Part shown: positions 43,263 through 50,897 of the stretch, one piece after another
Layout: each line of letters opens with the position of its first letter
Position numbering within the stretch: the stretch's first letter is position 1
Assembly: GCF_018835585.1 (NCBI RefSeq)
Contig: NZ_JAHGVE010000007.1
Span: forward strand, 164,225-228,224
Reading direction: 5' to 3'
DNA length: 64,000 nucleotides
Source of the DNA: Pelorhabdus rhamnosifermentans
GTDB lineage: Bacteria > Bacillota > Negativicutes > UMGS1260
Notes under the pieces: generated by a model
Databases searched by the model: none
Told to the model about the DNA's origin: nothing
The model's input: the letters and a program-made list of their open reading frames with translations, nothing else
Position numbers and translations under genes: made by a program

Positions 43263-44720
43263 AAAACGTAGTTCAATTTCGATGTTATTATCCTTATAAA
43301 CCTTAACTTTGCGGATTATTCTAGACAACAATGCGCGTCGTTCCGCTGGCGTTATAATGCTCCATGATTTTGATAGTTCAGGAAGCTGTTCTTTAATTGC
43401 TTGTGCTGAAATAATTCTTTGCTTCTTTATAGATTTGGCCTCTTCAACAATAGATATTTGTGTTTCTAATTCAGCCTGTCGATTTCGTAGTTTATGAATC
43501 CGGCCTGAAAGTTGCTCGCTGTCTATATCACCATTCTCATAAGCAACATACCAACGATCAATTTTTTTGTTTATGCTGGCTAATTCTTCTCTAAGCATTT
43601 CATTGTCATCCTGAGGATCGTCAATTTCAGAATTGATTTCTTTTATTTTATTTTCTATCTCAACAGGGTTTTCAGCTAGTGAAAATAAATACTCAATAAC
43701 GGCTTGATTTACTTTTAAAACCTTTTTAAATCCACAATCGCAGCTATCTGCTGTACTCATGTGCTTATAACCGTACTGAGTATAGCAAATGTAATATTGC
43801 TGATTATATTTTTTCTTTGAGGTGTTCCAATTATGATTTTTATATCTCATCCTTGCACCGCATTCACCACAGTATATAAAGCCGGTCAAAAGATTATCAT
43901 CCTCTTTAGCGCGAGGCTGTACATATCGGTTTTTGATCATTTCATTTACAGTAGCAAATTGCTCTTCAGATATTATAGGGTCATGTCTGCCATCATAAAT
44001 TTGCCCTCTGTGCCTAAGTTTTCCTATATATGCCGGATTCCTTAACATTTGTTTAATCGTTGTTTTGTCCCAATACTTTCCATCGCGTGGAGTCGGAATC
44101 TTTTGCTCAGTAAGCTTTTCGGCTACAGCACCAAAACTATATTGACCTGTAAGATACATGTCAAACATAGAACGCACTGTATGCGCCGCAATTGGCTCTA
44201 TAACGTACTTTTTTAAAGAATCGTTATAAAGATACCCATATGGAATAAAACCGCCTAAATAACGCCCTTGCTTCGCACATTCTTTTTTTGCTACTAATAT
44301 ACGATCAACAATCATTTCTCTTTCGAGTTGAGCAAATACCGACAGCATTCCTAATGAAGCCTTGCCAAAAGGAGTAGACGTATCAAATGATTCACTGATT
44401 GAGTGAAAGGCTATGTCTCTAGCATTAAATATATCTTCAATCAGATATAATGCATCTTTTTGACTGCGAGAGAGCCGATCTAATTTAATGACTGCTACAT
44501 GACCGAACTTATTTTGTTTTGCGTCTTTAAGAAGTTGTTTCATTGCTGGTCGATCAAGGTCTTTGCCAGAATACCCATCATCCATATATACTTTAAATAA
44601 ATCCCACCCTTGAGCCTTGATATAGGCCATAAGACGCGATTTTTGCGCAGGCAAACTTACACCATGGTCAGCTTGATTATCCGTTGATACGCGTAGATAT
44701 AAAGCACACATGTTATTCAT
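43260..44720 (-). CDS. Large serine recombinase (prophage integrase/excisionase type)
   Basis: 486 residues. The resolvase domain has the nucleophile Ser12 in YLRVSTDNQ, the Arg-rich IKLDRLSRSQKD and YSGKDLDRPAM. A Recombinase domain follows (FIPYGYLYNDSLKKYVIEP, GKYWDKTTIKQMLRNPAYIG). Next come a zinc ribbon with CGECGARM and later Cys, and a coiled coil (about 360-430) that controls direction. It is at the very end of the prophage, facing the ylbJ fragment, and belongs to the same class as SpoIVCA of the sigK skin element. The ATG has AAAGGAG upstream. The RHH gene at 44736 precedes it. Confidence 0.95.
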   Translation of the reverse strand: MNNMCALYLRVSTDNQADHGVSLPAQKSRLMAYIKAQGWDLFKVYMDDGYSGKDLDRPAMKQLLKDAKQNKFGHVAVIKLDRLSRSQKDALYLIEDIFNARDIAFHSISESFDTSTPFGKASLGMLSVFAQLEREMIVDRILVAKKECAKQGRYLGGFIPYGYLYNDSLKKYVIEPIAAHTVRSMFDMYLTGQYSFGAVAEKLTEQKIPTPRDGKYWDKTTIKQMLRNPAYIGKLRHRGQIYDGRHDPIISEEQFATVNEMIKNRYVQPRAKEDDNLLTGFIYCGECGARMRYKNHNWNTSKKKYNQQYYICYTQYGYKHMSTADSCDCGFKKVLKVNQAVIEYLFSLAENPVEIENKIKEINSEIDDPQDDNEMLREELASINKKIDRWYVAYENGDIDSEQLSGRIHKLRNRQAELETQISIVEEAKSIKKQRIISAQAIKEQLPELSKSWSIITPAERRALLSRIIRKVKVYKDNNIEIELRF

Positions 44721-44735
44721 ACTATTTTATCTCCT

Positions 44736-44906
44736 TTAGTCTGGAGGTGTTATTTTTACATAATTCTTTTTTAGTAAATCTCCCCAGGCTTCTTCTGCAA
44801 GCTTTGATATTGGTATCCTTGTTTCTTTGGATAATAATTTTATTTTCGCAATCATATCTTTAGGAATAGTTGTTGTAAAATATGCCCTATATTTTAATTC
44901 TCCCAT
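44736..44906 (-). CDS. Ribbon-helix-helix protein, upstream of the recombinase
   Basis: 56 residues: YRAYFTTTIPKDMIAKIKLL, then ISKLAEEAWGDLLKKN, the pattern of CopG/Arc-type ribbon-helix-helix DNA-binding proteins. The ribosome site is GGGGTGAT. It ends 16 bp before the recombinase start and is probably cotranscribed, so it may regulate the recombinase or act as a directionality factor. Too short for long-frame gene calling. Confidence 0.7.
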   Translation of the reverse strand: MGELKYRAYFTTTIPKDMIAKIKLLSKETRIPISKLAEEAWGDLLKKNYVKITPPD

Positions 44907-45147
44907 TATATCACCCCAAAAAAACTATAGCATGCTAATTAGCTCGTGTAAGCTAACTAAAGCAGTACGTAGCTGTATATAGCTAAGGCCCAAAAAGCAA
45001 ATAAAATGGGGTGAATATAAGGTTTTTATGCCTAATAAAATTATGTTATAATATTTTTTGTCGAATATTGTAATTATTTGTCTAAAAGTATTCTCGATAA
45101 ATTGCAGGAATTATTAATTTTGTCCAGAAGGATAGGTAGCTCAAAAA

Positions 45148-45367
45148 ATGGTGATTATTTATTTATCTTGCCGAATTAATTAAAAGACTTCGTAAAAAAA
45201 ATGGTTGGACGCAAGCCGAATTAGCAAAACGGATAGGCATTTCCCGCACGGCTATTAGTGACTTAGAGAACGGCGTTAAAACTTCACTGAACAAAAATCA
45301 AAAAGCAGGATTAGAAAAGTTGCTTGGAATCGCCATTGAGGAATTACTTAATGATGGAGGCCAATAA
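45148..45367 (+). pseudogene. Xre-family phage repressor-like protein, start out of frame
   Basis: The frame ending at 45367 reads LAELIKRLRKKNGWTQAELA, KRIGISRTAISDLENGVKT and LEKLLGIAIEELLNDGG, a typical Cro/C1 helix-turn-helix. It is open only from 45155 and has no ATG, GTG or TTG before the helix. ATG 45148 with an AGGATAGG site upstream is one base out of frame and stops after 11 codons. A one-base deletion there, a rare ATT start at 45161, or a sequence error would each explain it. Confidence 0.65.
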
Positions 45368-45393
45368 TATGACTTATGAATATTTTTATCCTT

Positions 45394-45426
45394 AGCGTAC
45401 TCCTTGATGGGGTGTGCTATTTTTTA
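45394..45426 (+). terminator. Terminator of the repressor-like gene
   Basis: AGCGTACTCC pairs with GGGGTGTGCT (G-U pairs), followed by ATTTTTT. Confidence 0.75.
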
Positions 45427-45462
45427 TGTCGAAAAATGTAAATAACAGTCTAATTTTCACAG

Positions 45463-45512
45463 TTGATAGTTAATTGTGAAAGTGGTATGATAAGAATAAC
45501 GAACATATGTTC
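45463..45512 (+). promoter_or_regulatory. Promoter with overlapping LexA (SOS) box
   Basis: TTGATA (45463-45468), 17 bp, TATGAT (45486-45491). CGAACATATGTTC at 45500-45512 matches the Gram-positive LexA/DinR consensus CGAAC-N4-GTTC exactly and covers the expected start of transcription. The promoter should be off until DNA damage. Confidence 0.8.
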
Positions 45513-45540
45513 TATACGGAAAAAGGACGCTGATAATTAA

Positions 45541-45699
45541 ATGATAAGCACAAAAGAAGAACTTATCTTTAGAATTCTAAAAAGTAAGCCAAAACTAATT
45601 TCGTTAAGGGAAACAATAAATCATAAAATTAATATTGCTGAATTAAATAATAACGAGGTAAACGAGCTTATTAAATGTTTTTTACTCGCCTCTAGATAA
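45541..45699 (+). CDS. SOS-controlled 52-residue prophage protein
   Basis: ATG 45541 to TAA 45699, behind the LexA-boxed promoter. The sequence (TKEELIFRILKSKPKLISLR, then INIAELNNNEVNELIKCF) is helical, with no known family. The only upstream AAGGA is about 13 bases away, so translation may be weak. Its 3' end overlaps the 3' end of the opposite gene by 18 bp. As the first gene behind an SOS promoter it may trigger induction, for example as an antirepressor, but that is inference. Confidence 0.55.
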   Translation: MISTKEELIFRILKSKPKLISLRETINHKINIAELNNNEVNELIKCFLLASR

Positions 45700-45939
45700 T
45701 TTTTCTAATATAGCTTTCCGTTCTTCGAGCGGAAGGCTTTTTATTTTGTCAAAAATTGATTGTTCTTTGTTAGTTAGTTTTTCGTTTCTAGAATTATATT
45801 CAGCAACAATAGCCTGAATTAATGTATTCATTGGTATGCCATTGTCATTAGCGTTCTGTCTTAACTTCTCATATTCGGCTGGTTCTAGCCTTAAATTGTA
45901 TGCTTTTACTTCTTTCTTTACCCTGTTGTTTTTCGGCAT
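45682..45939 (-). CDS. Arc/ribbon-helix-helix-like regulator
   Basis: 85 residues from ATG 45939 after GAGGAGAG; the longer frame lacks a site. The N-terminal VKAYNLRLEPAEYEKLRQNA and IPMNTLIQAIVAEY are ribbon-helix-helix-like, then a charged helix (IFDKIKSLPLEERKAILEKL). Divergent from the RHH gene at 46162, with operator-like repeats between them. Confidence 0.7.
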   Translation of the reverse strand: MPKNNRVKKEVKAYNLRLEPAEYEKLRQNANDNGIPMNTLIQAIVAEYNSRNEKLTNKEQSIFDKIKSLPLEERKAILEKLSRGE

Positions 45940-45972
45940 TTTATTAACTCTCCTCAAATATCATATTGATGT

Positions 45973-46003
45973 GATTATAATATCATATCGTTTAATTATA
46001 ATC
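45973..46003. promoter_or_regulatory. Operator-like inverted repeat
   Basis: GATTATAAT (45973-45981) and ATTATAATC (45995-46003), perfect 9-bp arms 13 bp apart, just upstream of the minus-strand regulator at 45939. Confidence 0.55.
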
Positions 46004-46087
46004 AATATAAAATAATATAATTTATTACATTTTTGTAATTAAAATACAGTAAATTACAAAAATGTTGAAAAAAGTATCAAATTCATA

Positions 46088-46139
46088 TTGACTTGTGGTT
46101 GATATTAGATTAGTATGAAGTTGACCCCAAGTTCATACT
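46088..46139 (+). promoter_or_regulatory. Promoter with operator for the 46162 regulator
   Basis: TTGACT (46088-46093), 17 bp, TAGTAT (46111-46116). AGTATGAA (46112-46119) and TTCATACT (46132-46139) form a perfect inverted repeat over the -10 box and start, fitting autorepression. Confidence 0.6.
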
Positions 46140-46161
46140 GAAATCAAAGGAGGCGAAAGTT

Positions 46162-46332
46162 TTGATAAATTCAAAGCCAAAAATTATAAATATGTCTTTA
46201 CGCTTAAATGAAAAATTAAAAGCAGGAATTGAAAGGAAAGCTAACGATTTAGGCATATCTGCAAACGCGGCTATTTCATTGGCTGTTGATGAGTACATAA
46301 AATCACAACAGTTATTTCAAGCAAAAGATTAA
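46162..46332 (+). CDS. Ribbon-helix-helix regulator
   Basis: 56 residues from TTG 46162 behind AAAGGAGG. IINMSLRLNEKLKAGIERKA and ISANAAISLAVDEYIKSQ are the strand and helices of a ribbon-helix-helix dimer, like Arc. The operator-like repeat over its promoter suggests self-control. Probably part of the lysogeny switch. Confidence 0.7.
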   Translation: MINSKPKIINMSLRLNEKLKAGIERKANDLGISANAAISLAVDEYIKSQQLFQAKD

Positions 46333-46422
46333 AAAGGTAGCAATTAAATATAGAATATAAAAATGATATTTACACGAAAGTGTACATGCCTTGCCGGCAT
46401 ACCTTTTACAGAGGTGATGGAA

Positions 46423-46566
46423 ATGCCAAAGAAAGAACAACCGTACAAAGTTATATCTAAACCACCAAAAGGATATAAACTACCAAATTGTTTCTGGGAT
46501 ATTATGATCCGTAAAACGATTGAACGCATCAATAATCAAATGGATCAAGCTGAACAAGCCGATTAA
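46423..46566 (+). CDS. Hypothetical prophage protein
   Basis: 47 residues from ATG 46423 after AGAGGTG; the frame extends 60 bases upstream without a start signal. KVISKPPKGYKLPNCFWDIM is a short folded segment. No family is recognised. It is followed closely by the antirepressor gene. Confidence 0.5.
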   Translation: MPKKEQPYKVISKPPKGYKLPNCFWDIMIRKTIERINNQMDQAEQAD

Positions 46567-46609
46567 TTTCGGCTGCAATAAAAGTGGACAAGCAGAAAGG
46601 AGCAAAAGT

Positions 46610-47323
46610 ATGAACGATTTAATCAAGGTTGACGAATCAGGGAAACCGACTGCCAAGGAATTATATGAGTTTTTAAGTCCTAATGATAAATCTCATTATT
46701 CTAGGTGGGCAAAAACAAATATTGAAGACAATGAATTTTATCAAAAAGGCGTTGACTGGTGGGGGTTCGCCACTGTGGCGAACGGTAATGAAACCAAAGA
46801 TTATAAACTAACTATTGAATTTTCAAAACATCTTTGTATGTTATCTAGAACGGAAAGAGGGAAACAAGCCAGAAACTATTTTATCGAAGTTGAAAAACGG
46901 TACAAAAAAATAGCTTCGCCTGAAACTGTATCTCTTCAAGCTAAAGCCAAAAATGCCGAGGCCCGTTTAATCAATGCCAGACGCAAGGATGCTGAATTTT
47001 TATTAGAAGTCGCTAAACAATCTAAAACACTTTCATCTGAATCACGTGAACTTCTTACTATTAATGCAGTTGAGCGTATCGCAGGCGAGGGCTTCTTACC
47101 ACGGCCTAAAGTGGACAAGCTTTACAGCGCAACGGATATTGCTGAAGAGAATGGCCTTTCACCTAACATGGTTGGAAGAATTGCTACAAAAAACAATTTA
47201 AAGATTGATCAATACGGAATTACAGTTCTGGACCAATCAGCAAGTAGTGCCAAACAAATACCAAGCTTTAGATATAACGAAGCAGGAAGGCAAGCATTAT
47301 TGAAAGCCATTGCAGATGCTTAA
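46610..47323 (+). CDS. AntA-type phage antirepressor
   Basis: 237 residues from ATG 46610 after AAAGGAG. The N-terminal part is an AntA/AntB domain: ELYEFLSPNDKSHYSRWAKT, FYQKGVDWWGFATV, CMLSRTERGKQARNYFIEVE. The C-terminal part (YSATDIAEENGLSPNMVGRI) resembles the KilA-C/Ant DNA-binding end. Such proteins inactivate prophage repressors and help switch to lysis. Confidence 0.85.
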   Translation: MNDLIKVDESGKPTAKELYEFLSPNDKSHYSRWAKTNIEDNEFYQKGVDWWGFATVANGNETKDYKLTIEFSKHLCMLSRTERGKQARNYFIEVEKRYKKIASPETVSLQAKAKNAEARLINARRKDAEFLLEVAKQSKTLSSESRELLTINAVERIAGEGFLPRPKVDKLYSATDIAEENGLSPNMVGRIATKNNLKIDQYGITVLDQSASSAKQIPSFRYNEAGRQALLKAIADA

Positions 47324-47405
47324 TTTTTTATTAGCGCAAAAGGGCGAAACATTATAGCTTATGCGTATGTACTAGAAATTATGCAAAGGAGGTGAGATAA
47401 AAATT

Positions 47406-47618
47406 ATGAAATTGTCACGTCAAGAAGAAATAGAATATTTGGTTCTACTGGAAGACAAGCAGAAAAGGAAAGGCAAAAATGCAGTAAATGATTTTATTTA
47501 TGATTTCGCAAAATTGAATCTTGAAATTGTTAAAAACCTTCTGGTTAGCGGCGATTATACTCCAGAATTATTGAGAGAACTAAGAAAAAACGCCCAGGCA
47601 TTACAAAAGTTAATTTAA
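47406..47618 (+). CDS. Hypothetical prophage protein
   Basis: 70 residues behind a strong AAAGGAGGTGAG site. The sequence is all helical and basic (LVLLEDKQKRKGKNAVNDFI, LRELRKNAQALQKLI). Convergent with the gene at 47620. No family is recognised. Confidence 0.6.
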   Translation: MKLSRQEEIEYLVLLEDKQKRKGKNAVNDFIYDFAKLNLEIVKNLLVSGDYTPELLRELRKNAQALQKLI

Positions 47619-47619
47619 A

Positions 47620-47886
47620 TTATTTTTTGTGAAGTATATTCTCTAATTCGCCTATTCGTTCAGAGCGTTCTTTATCAGTCATGGATTCGAACGATTGAGT
47701 TTTGCAGCAAAGATATATTCGGCGATATATCTCGCTGTAAGCCTCCATTACTTCATTAATACATTCTTTAGCTCCTTCTACTCCAGTTCTTTTTGGTTGT
47801 TTGTTTATTTTATTGTTTTCAATTAAGGATACGACAATATCTTTTGTTGCACCAATAACTAATTCATTTAACTTTTCAGATTCCAT
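47620..47886 (-). CDS. Hypothetical prophage protein
   Basis: 88 residues from ATG 47886 after AAGGAG; the longer upstream frame lacks a site. Sequence KLNELVIGATKDIVVSLIEN and CINEVMEAYSEIYRRIYLCC is helical. The only minus-strand gene in this part of the early region, so possibly a lysogenic-state gene. No family is recognised. Confidence 0.55.
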   Translation of the reverse strand: MESEKLNELVIGATKDIVVSLIENNKINKQPKRTGVEGAKECINEVMEAYSEIYRRIYLCCKTQSFESMTDKERSERIGELENILHKK

Positions 47887-47962
47887 ATTTTCTCCTTCTG
47901 CTTGGGCGCAGTAAATGTATTCGACAAAAGGAAACAATTTCCTATGAAAGGAGGCAATCCCT

Positions 47963-48148
47963 ATGAAGCTAAAGCAAACCGGCTTCATTGAAGCCTTGAA
48001 ATTCAAACGATGGAAAGTTATTGGCAAGGTATTTCAGGAATATGGCCCTCCATTAGTCATCCTAGCTCACCGCCGGCAATGGGAAAAAACGCAAAACTCA
48101 CGAAGTGCAAAGCGGTGTTCAAACAAAATTCTGCGTGTAGGGAGTTGA
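47963..48148 (+). CDS. Hypothetical prophage protein
   Basis: 61 residues behind AAAGGAGG. It is basic and short (LKFKRWKVIGKVFQEYGPPL, then an Arg/Lys-rich end). No family is recognised. First of a run of three tiny genes. Confidence 0.5.
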   Translation: MKLKQTGFIEALKFKRWKVIGKVFQEYGPPLVILAHRRQWEKTQNSRSAKRCSNKILRVGS

Positions 48149-48152
48149 TAGC

Positions 48153-48266
48153 ATGCAAGCCTTATTGCAAGCGATAGACCAAGGCAAGTATGGTGTGGTG
48201 TTTTTGATTATCATTGTAATATTCCTTGGGGCGCAGGTAGTTGGCGAGGTGAAAAGATGGAAATGA
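48153..48266 (+). CDS. 37-residue single-span membrane protein
   Basis: ATG 48153 behind GGGAG. MQALLQAIDQGKYG is followed by a membrane helix (VVFLIIIVIFLGAQVVG) and a basic tail. Overlaps the next start. Typical of small phage membrane proteins of unknown role. Confidence 0.55.
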   Translation: MQALLQAIDQGKYGVVFLIIIVIFLGAQVVGEVKRWK

Positions 48267-48394
48267 ATGAGGTCCGTAACGTTAGATTTAGCATGAAGGA
48301 GCAATTTAAAGAACAGCCTCACTACGAATTAGATATCTTGCTGATTGTGTTGGCGGCAACTTCTTTTGTTTTGGCATTAGCTGTAAAGCCATAG
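48257..48394 (+). CDS. 45-residue single-span membrane protein
   Basis: ATG 48257 overlaps the end of the preceding mini-gene, so translation is probably coupled. A polar N-terminus (NEVRNVRFSMKEQFKEQPH) precedes one membrane helix (ILLIVLAATSFVLALAV). The two mini-proteins may act as a pair at the membrane. Confidence 0.5.
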   Translation: MEMNEVRNVRFSMKEQFKEQPHYELDILLIVLAATSFVLALAVKP

Positions 48395-48716
48395 AAAGGC
48401 GGCGTTAAATTTGAGTCCATGTATAACACGACCTGCAACACCGCAGGAATTGGAGGCATTACCACCAAGACCGAAAAAGCCGTTACCCTGTTTTACGAGT
48501 CGTATAAATCGTAGGCGAGATTTAAGCAGGGGCTTGCATGTTCGCTGTGAAGGATGGAAGAGATAATGATAATTGAGCGCAAAAAAAGAATCACCTGTGC
48601 TACCAACACAGACGATTCAAAGGTAAAACCATCATTTTTATTATAGCACTTTAAGCCGGAAATTCACATTCTATGTTATGCAATCGGTGATTATTTTATT
48701 CATGAAAGGAGTCATG
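48395..48716. other. Region without a confident gene
   Basis: About 320 bp. Two overlapping frames (TTG 48412 after AAAGGCGGCG, 52 codons; and an ATG 13 bases on) could code but neither has recognisable content. A two-step hairpin (GAATC-AC-CTGTG with CACAG-AC-GATTC) is at 48587-48617. Confidence 0.4.
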
Positions 48717-48959
48717 ATGGGCAAAAAGTTGATTACACAAGTACGCATTACCTGCCCACAATGCGGAGGCCACGGTCAAGTAAAGTCGTTTCGGCGCACA
48801 GATGCCCGATTAGTCATGATATGTGAGCAGGCCCATGAATGGATTAGCGAGTGTTGCACATGCCCGAAATGTGGACAACCAAACGGATATTTAGCAGACG
48901 GTACTTGTCTGGAATGTTATACGGAAATTTACGAAGAGAGAGGAGCAATTGCAAATTGA
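48717..48959 (+). CDS. Zinc-ribbon prophage protein
   Basis: 80 residues from ATG 48717 after AAAGGAG. Three Cys pairs are seen: ITCPQCGGHG, CTCPKCGQPN and TCLECYTEI. They suggest one or two treble-clef/zinc-ribbon units that may bind DNA or protein. Its end overlaps the start of the ATPase gene. Confidence 0.65.
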   Translation: MGKKLITQVRITCPQCGGHGQVKSFRRTDARLVMICEQAHEWISECCTCPKCGQPNGYLADGTCLECYTEIYEERGAIAN

Positions 48960-50596
48960 AAATTAAAGCCATTAAAATTAATAATTTTTTAGGTATTGAT
49001 GAATTTAATTATAATCCTGGCAATTTAAACGTTTTTGAAGGGCCTAAAGGTTCCGGCAAGTCTTCAATATTGGAAGGAATTGAAACCGCCGCAAGCAACA
49101 ACAAGCGCCGGACTGAAATTATCAAACATGGCAATGATGAAGCTACCTTGTTTATTGAAACCGATACTGGCCTAGAAATTGACCGCCGCCTTCGTAATAC
49201 AAAAGCCGATTACTTAAAATTGCGGCAACAAGGCGAAGGTATCAAGTCAACCGAGGCCGAGTTAAGAAAACTTATATCTGGCGATATATTTAGGCCACTT
49301 GACTTTATCAATCTTGATGCATCAAAACAGACTGCAATCATCTTAAGCATGATTAAGATGCAATATTCCGATGAAGAAATTAACGGCTGGTTTGGTCAAG
49401 ATGTTTTAAGCAATATCAATACATCAAAGCATTTATTGCAAGTGCTGAAAGATATTGAGGTTGCCAAGTATAAAGAACGTGAAGAAGTTAACCGTGAAAT
49501 TAAGTTGCTGGAAGGCCAAGTAAAAGGCATTGAATCCGAGTTACCGCCTAATTATGACGGTGAGGAATGGAAAGTTTTAAAGGTCCAGGATTATTACAAT
49601 AAGGTTGCTGAGAAACAGAAGATCAATAATTATATTGAAGATGCAAAACGGTTGCAAGTCAGTATTGAAGAAAAAACTGAGGCTATAAAAGCGGCGGCTG
49701 AAGGTGCTAAGTCTAAAATCAAGATCAAGTTTACCGAACAGCGGCAGGATTTGAAAGATATTGTTGAACTTTCGAAAGGTAAAATTGAAAAGGCAAATAA
49801 TGTTATTAATTCTTCTGCCGACAAATTAGAGATTGAGCAAAACAAATTAACCGCAGCTATGAATGAAGAAATCGCCGCAGTTAAAGCCAAGTATGCAAAT
49901 AGCGGCAAATTGTTAGTACAAAAAATTAATAATGAAATAACCGAGCAAAAAGAAACTATCAACATTCAAAATCAAAAAATATCTGCAAAAGAACAGGAAA
50001 TATTGTCATTGTCCGGCCTTGAAAAACAAGAATTAAAGGCTGAAGATATCGCAGCTGAATCTGAAATTGAAAAAGAAAAATTGCGAGTTGGTAAGGCCGC
50101 TGAATACTTGAAACAGCATGAAGTAACCGATATTGAACCATTACAGGCCGAAGCTGATAAAGTAGCTGATATGCAAAGCTATCTCCGTGAGTGGGACCGG
50201 ATGCTTGATATTCGGGACGGTAAGTTGTTCACTAAGAAAGCGTATGCCGATAGTCTAACAAATATTATTGAAACAGCAAGAAATAAGCCTGCCGAACTGC
50301 TGAAACAGCACAAATTACCCATTGATGGTATTTCAGTTGATGAAAATTCAATGATTCGGATTAACGGTACTTTGCTTGATGGATTATCCGATGGTGAGAA
50401 ATTAGAAGCCGCTTTCAAAATTGCTTTACAGCGCATTGGTGAACTAAGAGTGATGTGTTTGGATGGTTTTGAAAAGTTGAACGAGTCTGAGCAAGAAAAA
50501 ATCATTAAGTTGTGTGCAGACAATGATTTACAGGTTTTTATAAACATTACAAAAGATACCGATAGCGGTAGTTATGAAATTAAGGAGTGCTTATAA
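48956..50596 (+). CDS. SMC/SbcC-like AAA ATPase of the prophage recombination module
   Basis: 546 residues from TTG 48956 (GAGAGGAG upstream, overlapping the previous stop). The Walker A loop is in NVFEGPKGSGKSSILEGIE, a long coiled coil spans about 170-400, and the C-terminal ATP-site half is LDGLSDGEKLEAAFKIALQR, then VMCLDGFEKL (Walker B). Phages often pair such an ATPase with RecT and an exonuclease, as here. Probably helps load or process DNA ends in phage recombination. Confidence 0.85.
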   Translation: MKIKAIKINNFLGIDEFNYNPGNLNVFEGPKGSGKSSILEGIETAASNNKRRTEIIKHGNDEATLFIETDTGLEIDRRLRNTKADYLKLRQQGEGIKSTEAELRKLISGDIFRPLDFINLDASKQTAIILSMIKMQYSDEEINGWFGQDVLSNINTSKHLLQVLKDIEVAKYKEREEVNREIKLLEGQVKGIESELPPNYDGEEWKVLKVQDYYNKVAEKQKINNYIEDAKRLQVSIEEKTEAIKAAAEGAKSKIKIKFTEQRQDLKDIVELSKGKIEKANNVINSSADKLEIEQNKLTAAMNEEIAAVKAKYANSGKLLVQKINNEITEQKETINIQNQKISAKEQEILSLSGLEKQELKAEDIAAESEIEKEKLRVGKAAEYLKQHEVTDIEPLQAEADKVADMQSYLREWDRMLDIRDGKLFTKKAYADSLTNIIETARNKPAELLKQHKLPIDGISVDENSMIRINGTLLDGLSDGEKLEAAFKIALQRIGELRVMCLDGFEKLNESEQEKIIKLCADNDLQVFINITKDTDSGSYEIKECL

Positions 50597-50718
50597 TGGG
50601 CGATATTGCAGAAATGATGTTAGATGGTACGTTATGCGAACGATGCGGCACTCTCATCGGTGAACCAGTAGGATATCCAAGATATTGTGAGGATTGTCAA
50701 AGCGAGGATGATGAGTAA
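50596..50718 (+). CDS. 40-residue zinc-ribbon mini-protein
   Basis: ATG 50596 overlaps the ATPase stop. Four cysteines in LCERCGTLIG and YCEDCQ give one zinc knuckle; the end is acidic. Coupled to both neighbours (TAATG at its end). Confidence 0.6.
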   Translation: MGDIAEMMLDGTLCERCGTLIGEPVGYPRYCEDCQSEDDE

Positions 50719-50897
50719 TGCCTAACAATCTGCAAATTTTAGCTTATGTTCAAGCAATGAAAGACCGTACAAAAGCAAATATTGAACATTGCGAAAGTAT
50801 CGAACGTATCGGCGGTAAAGCACCAGGATTGTTTACTCTTAAAGCTTATTTAGTAGACATTAATAACCTAGAAAAATTTATAAAAGGTGGTAAATGA
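50718..50897 (+). CDS. Hypothetical 59-residue prophage protein
   Basis: ATG 50718 overlaps the previous stop by one base; its own stop overlaps the recT start. Helical (LQILAYVQAMKDRTKANIEH), no family recognised. The tight overlaps support that it is real. Confidence 0.55.
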   Translation: MPNNLQILAYVQAMKDRTKANIEHCESIERIGGKAPGLFTLKAYLVDINNLEKFIKGGK

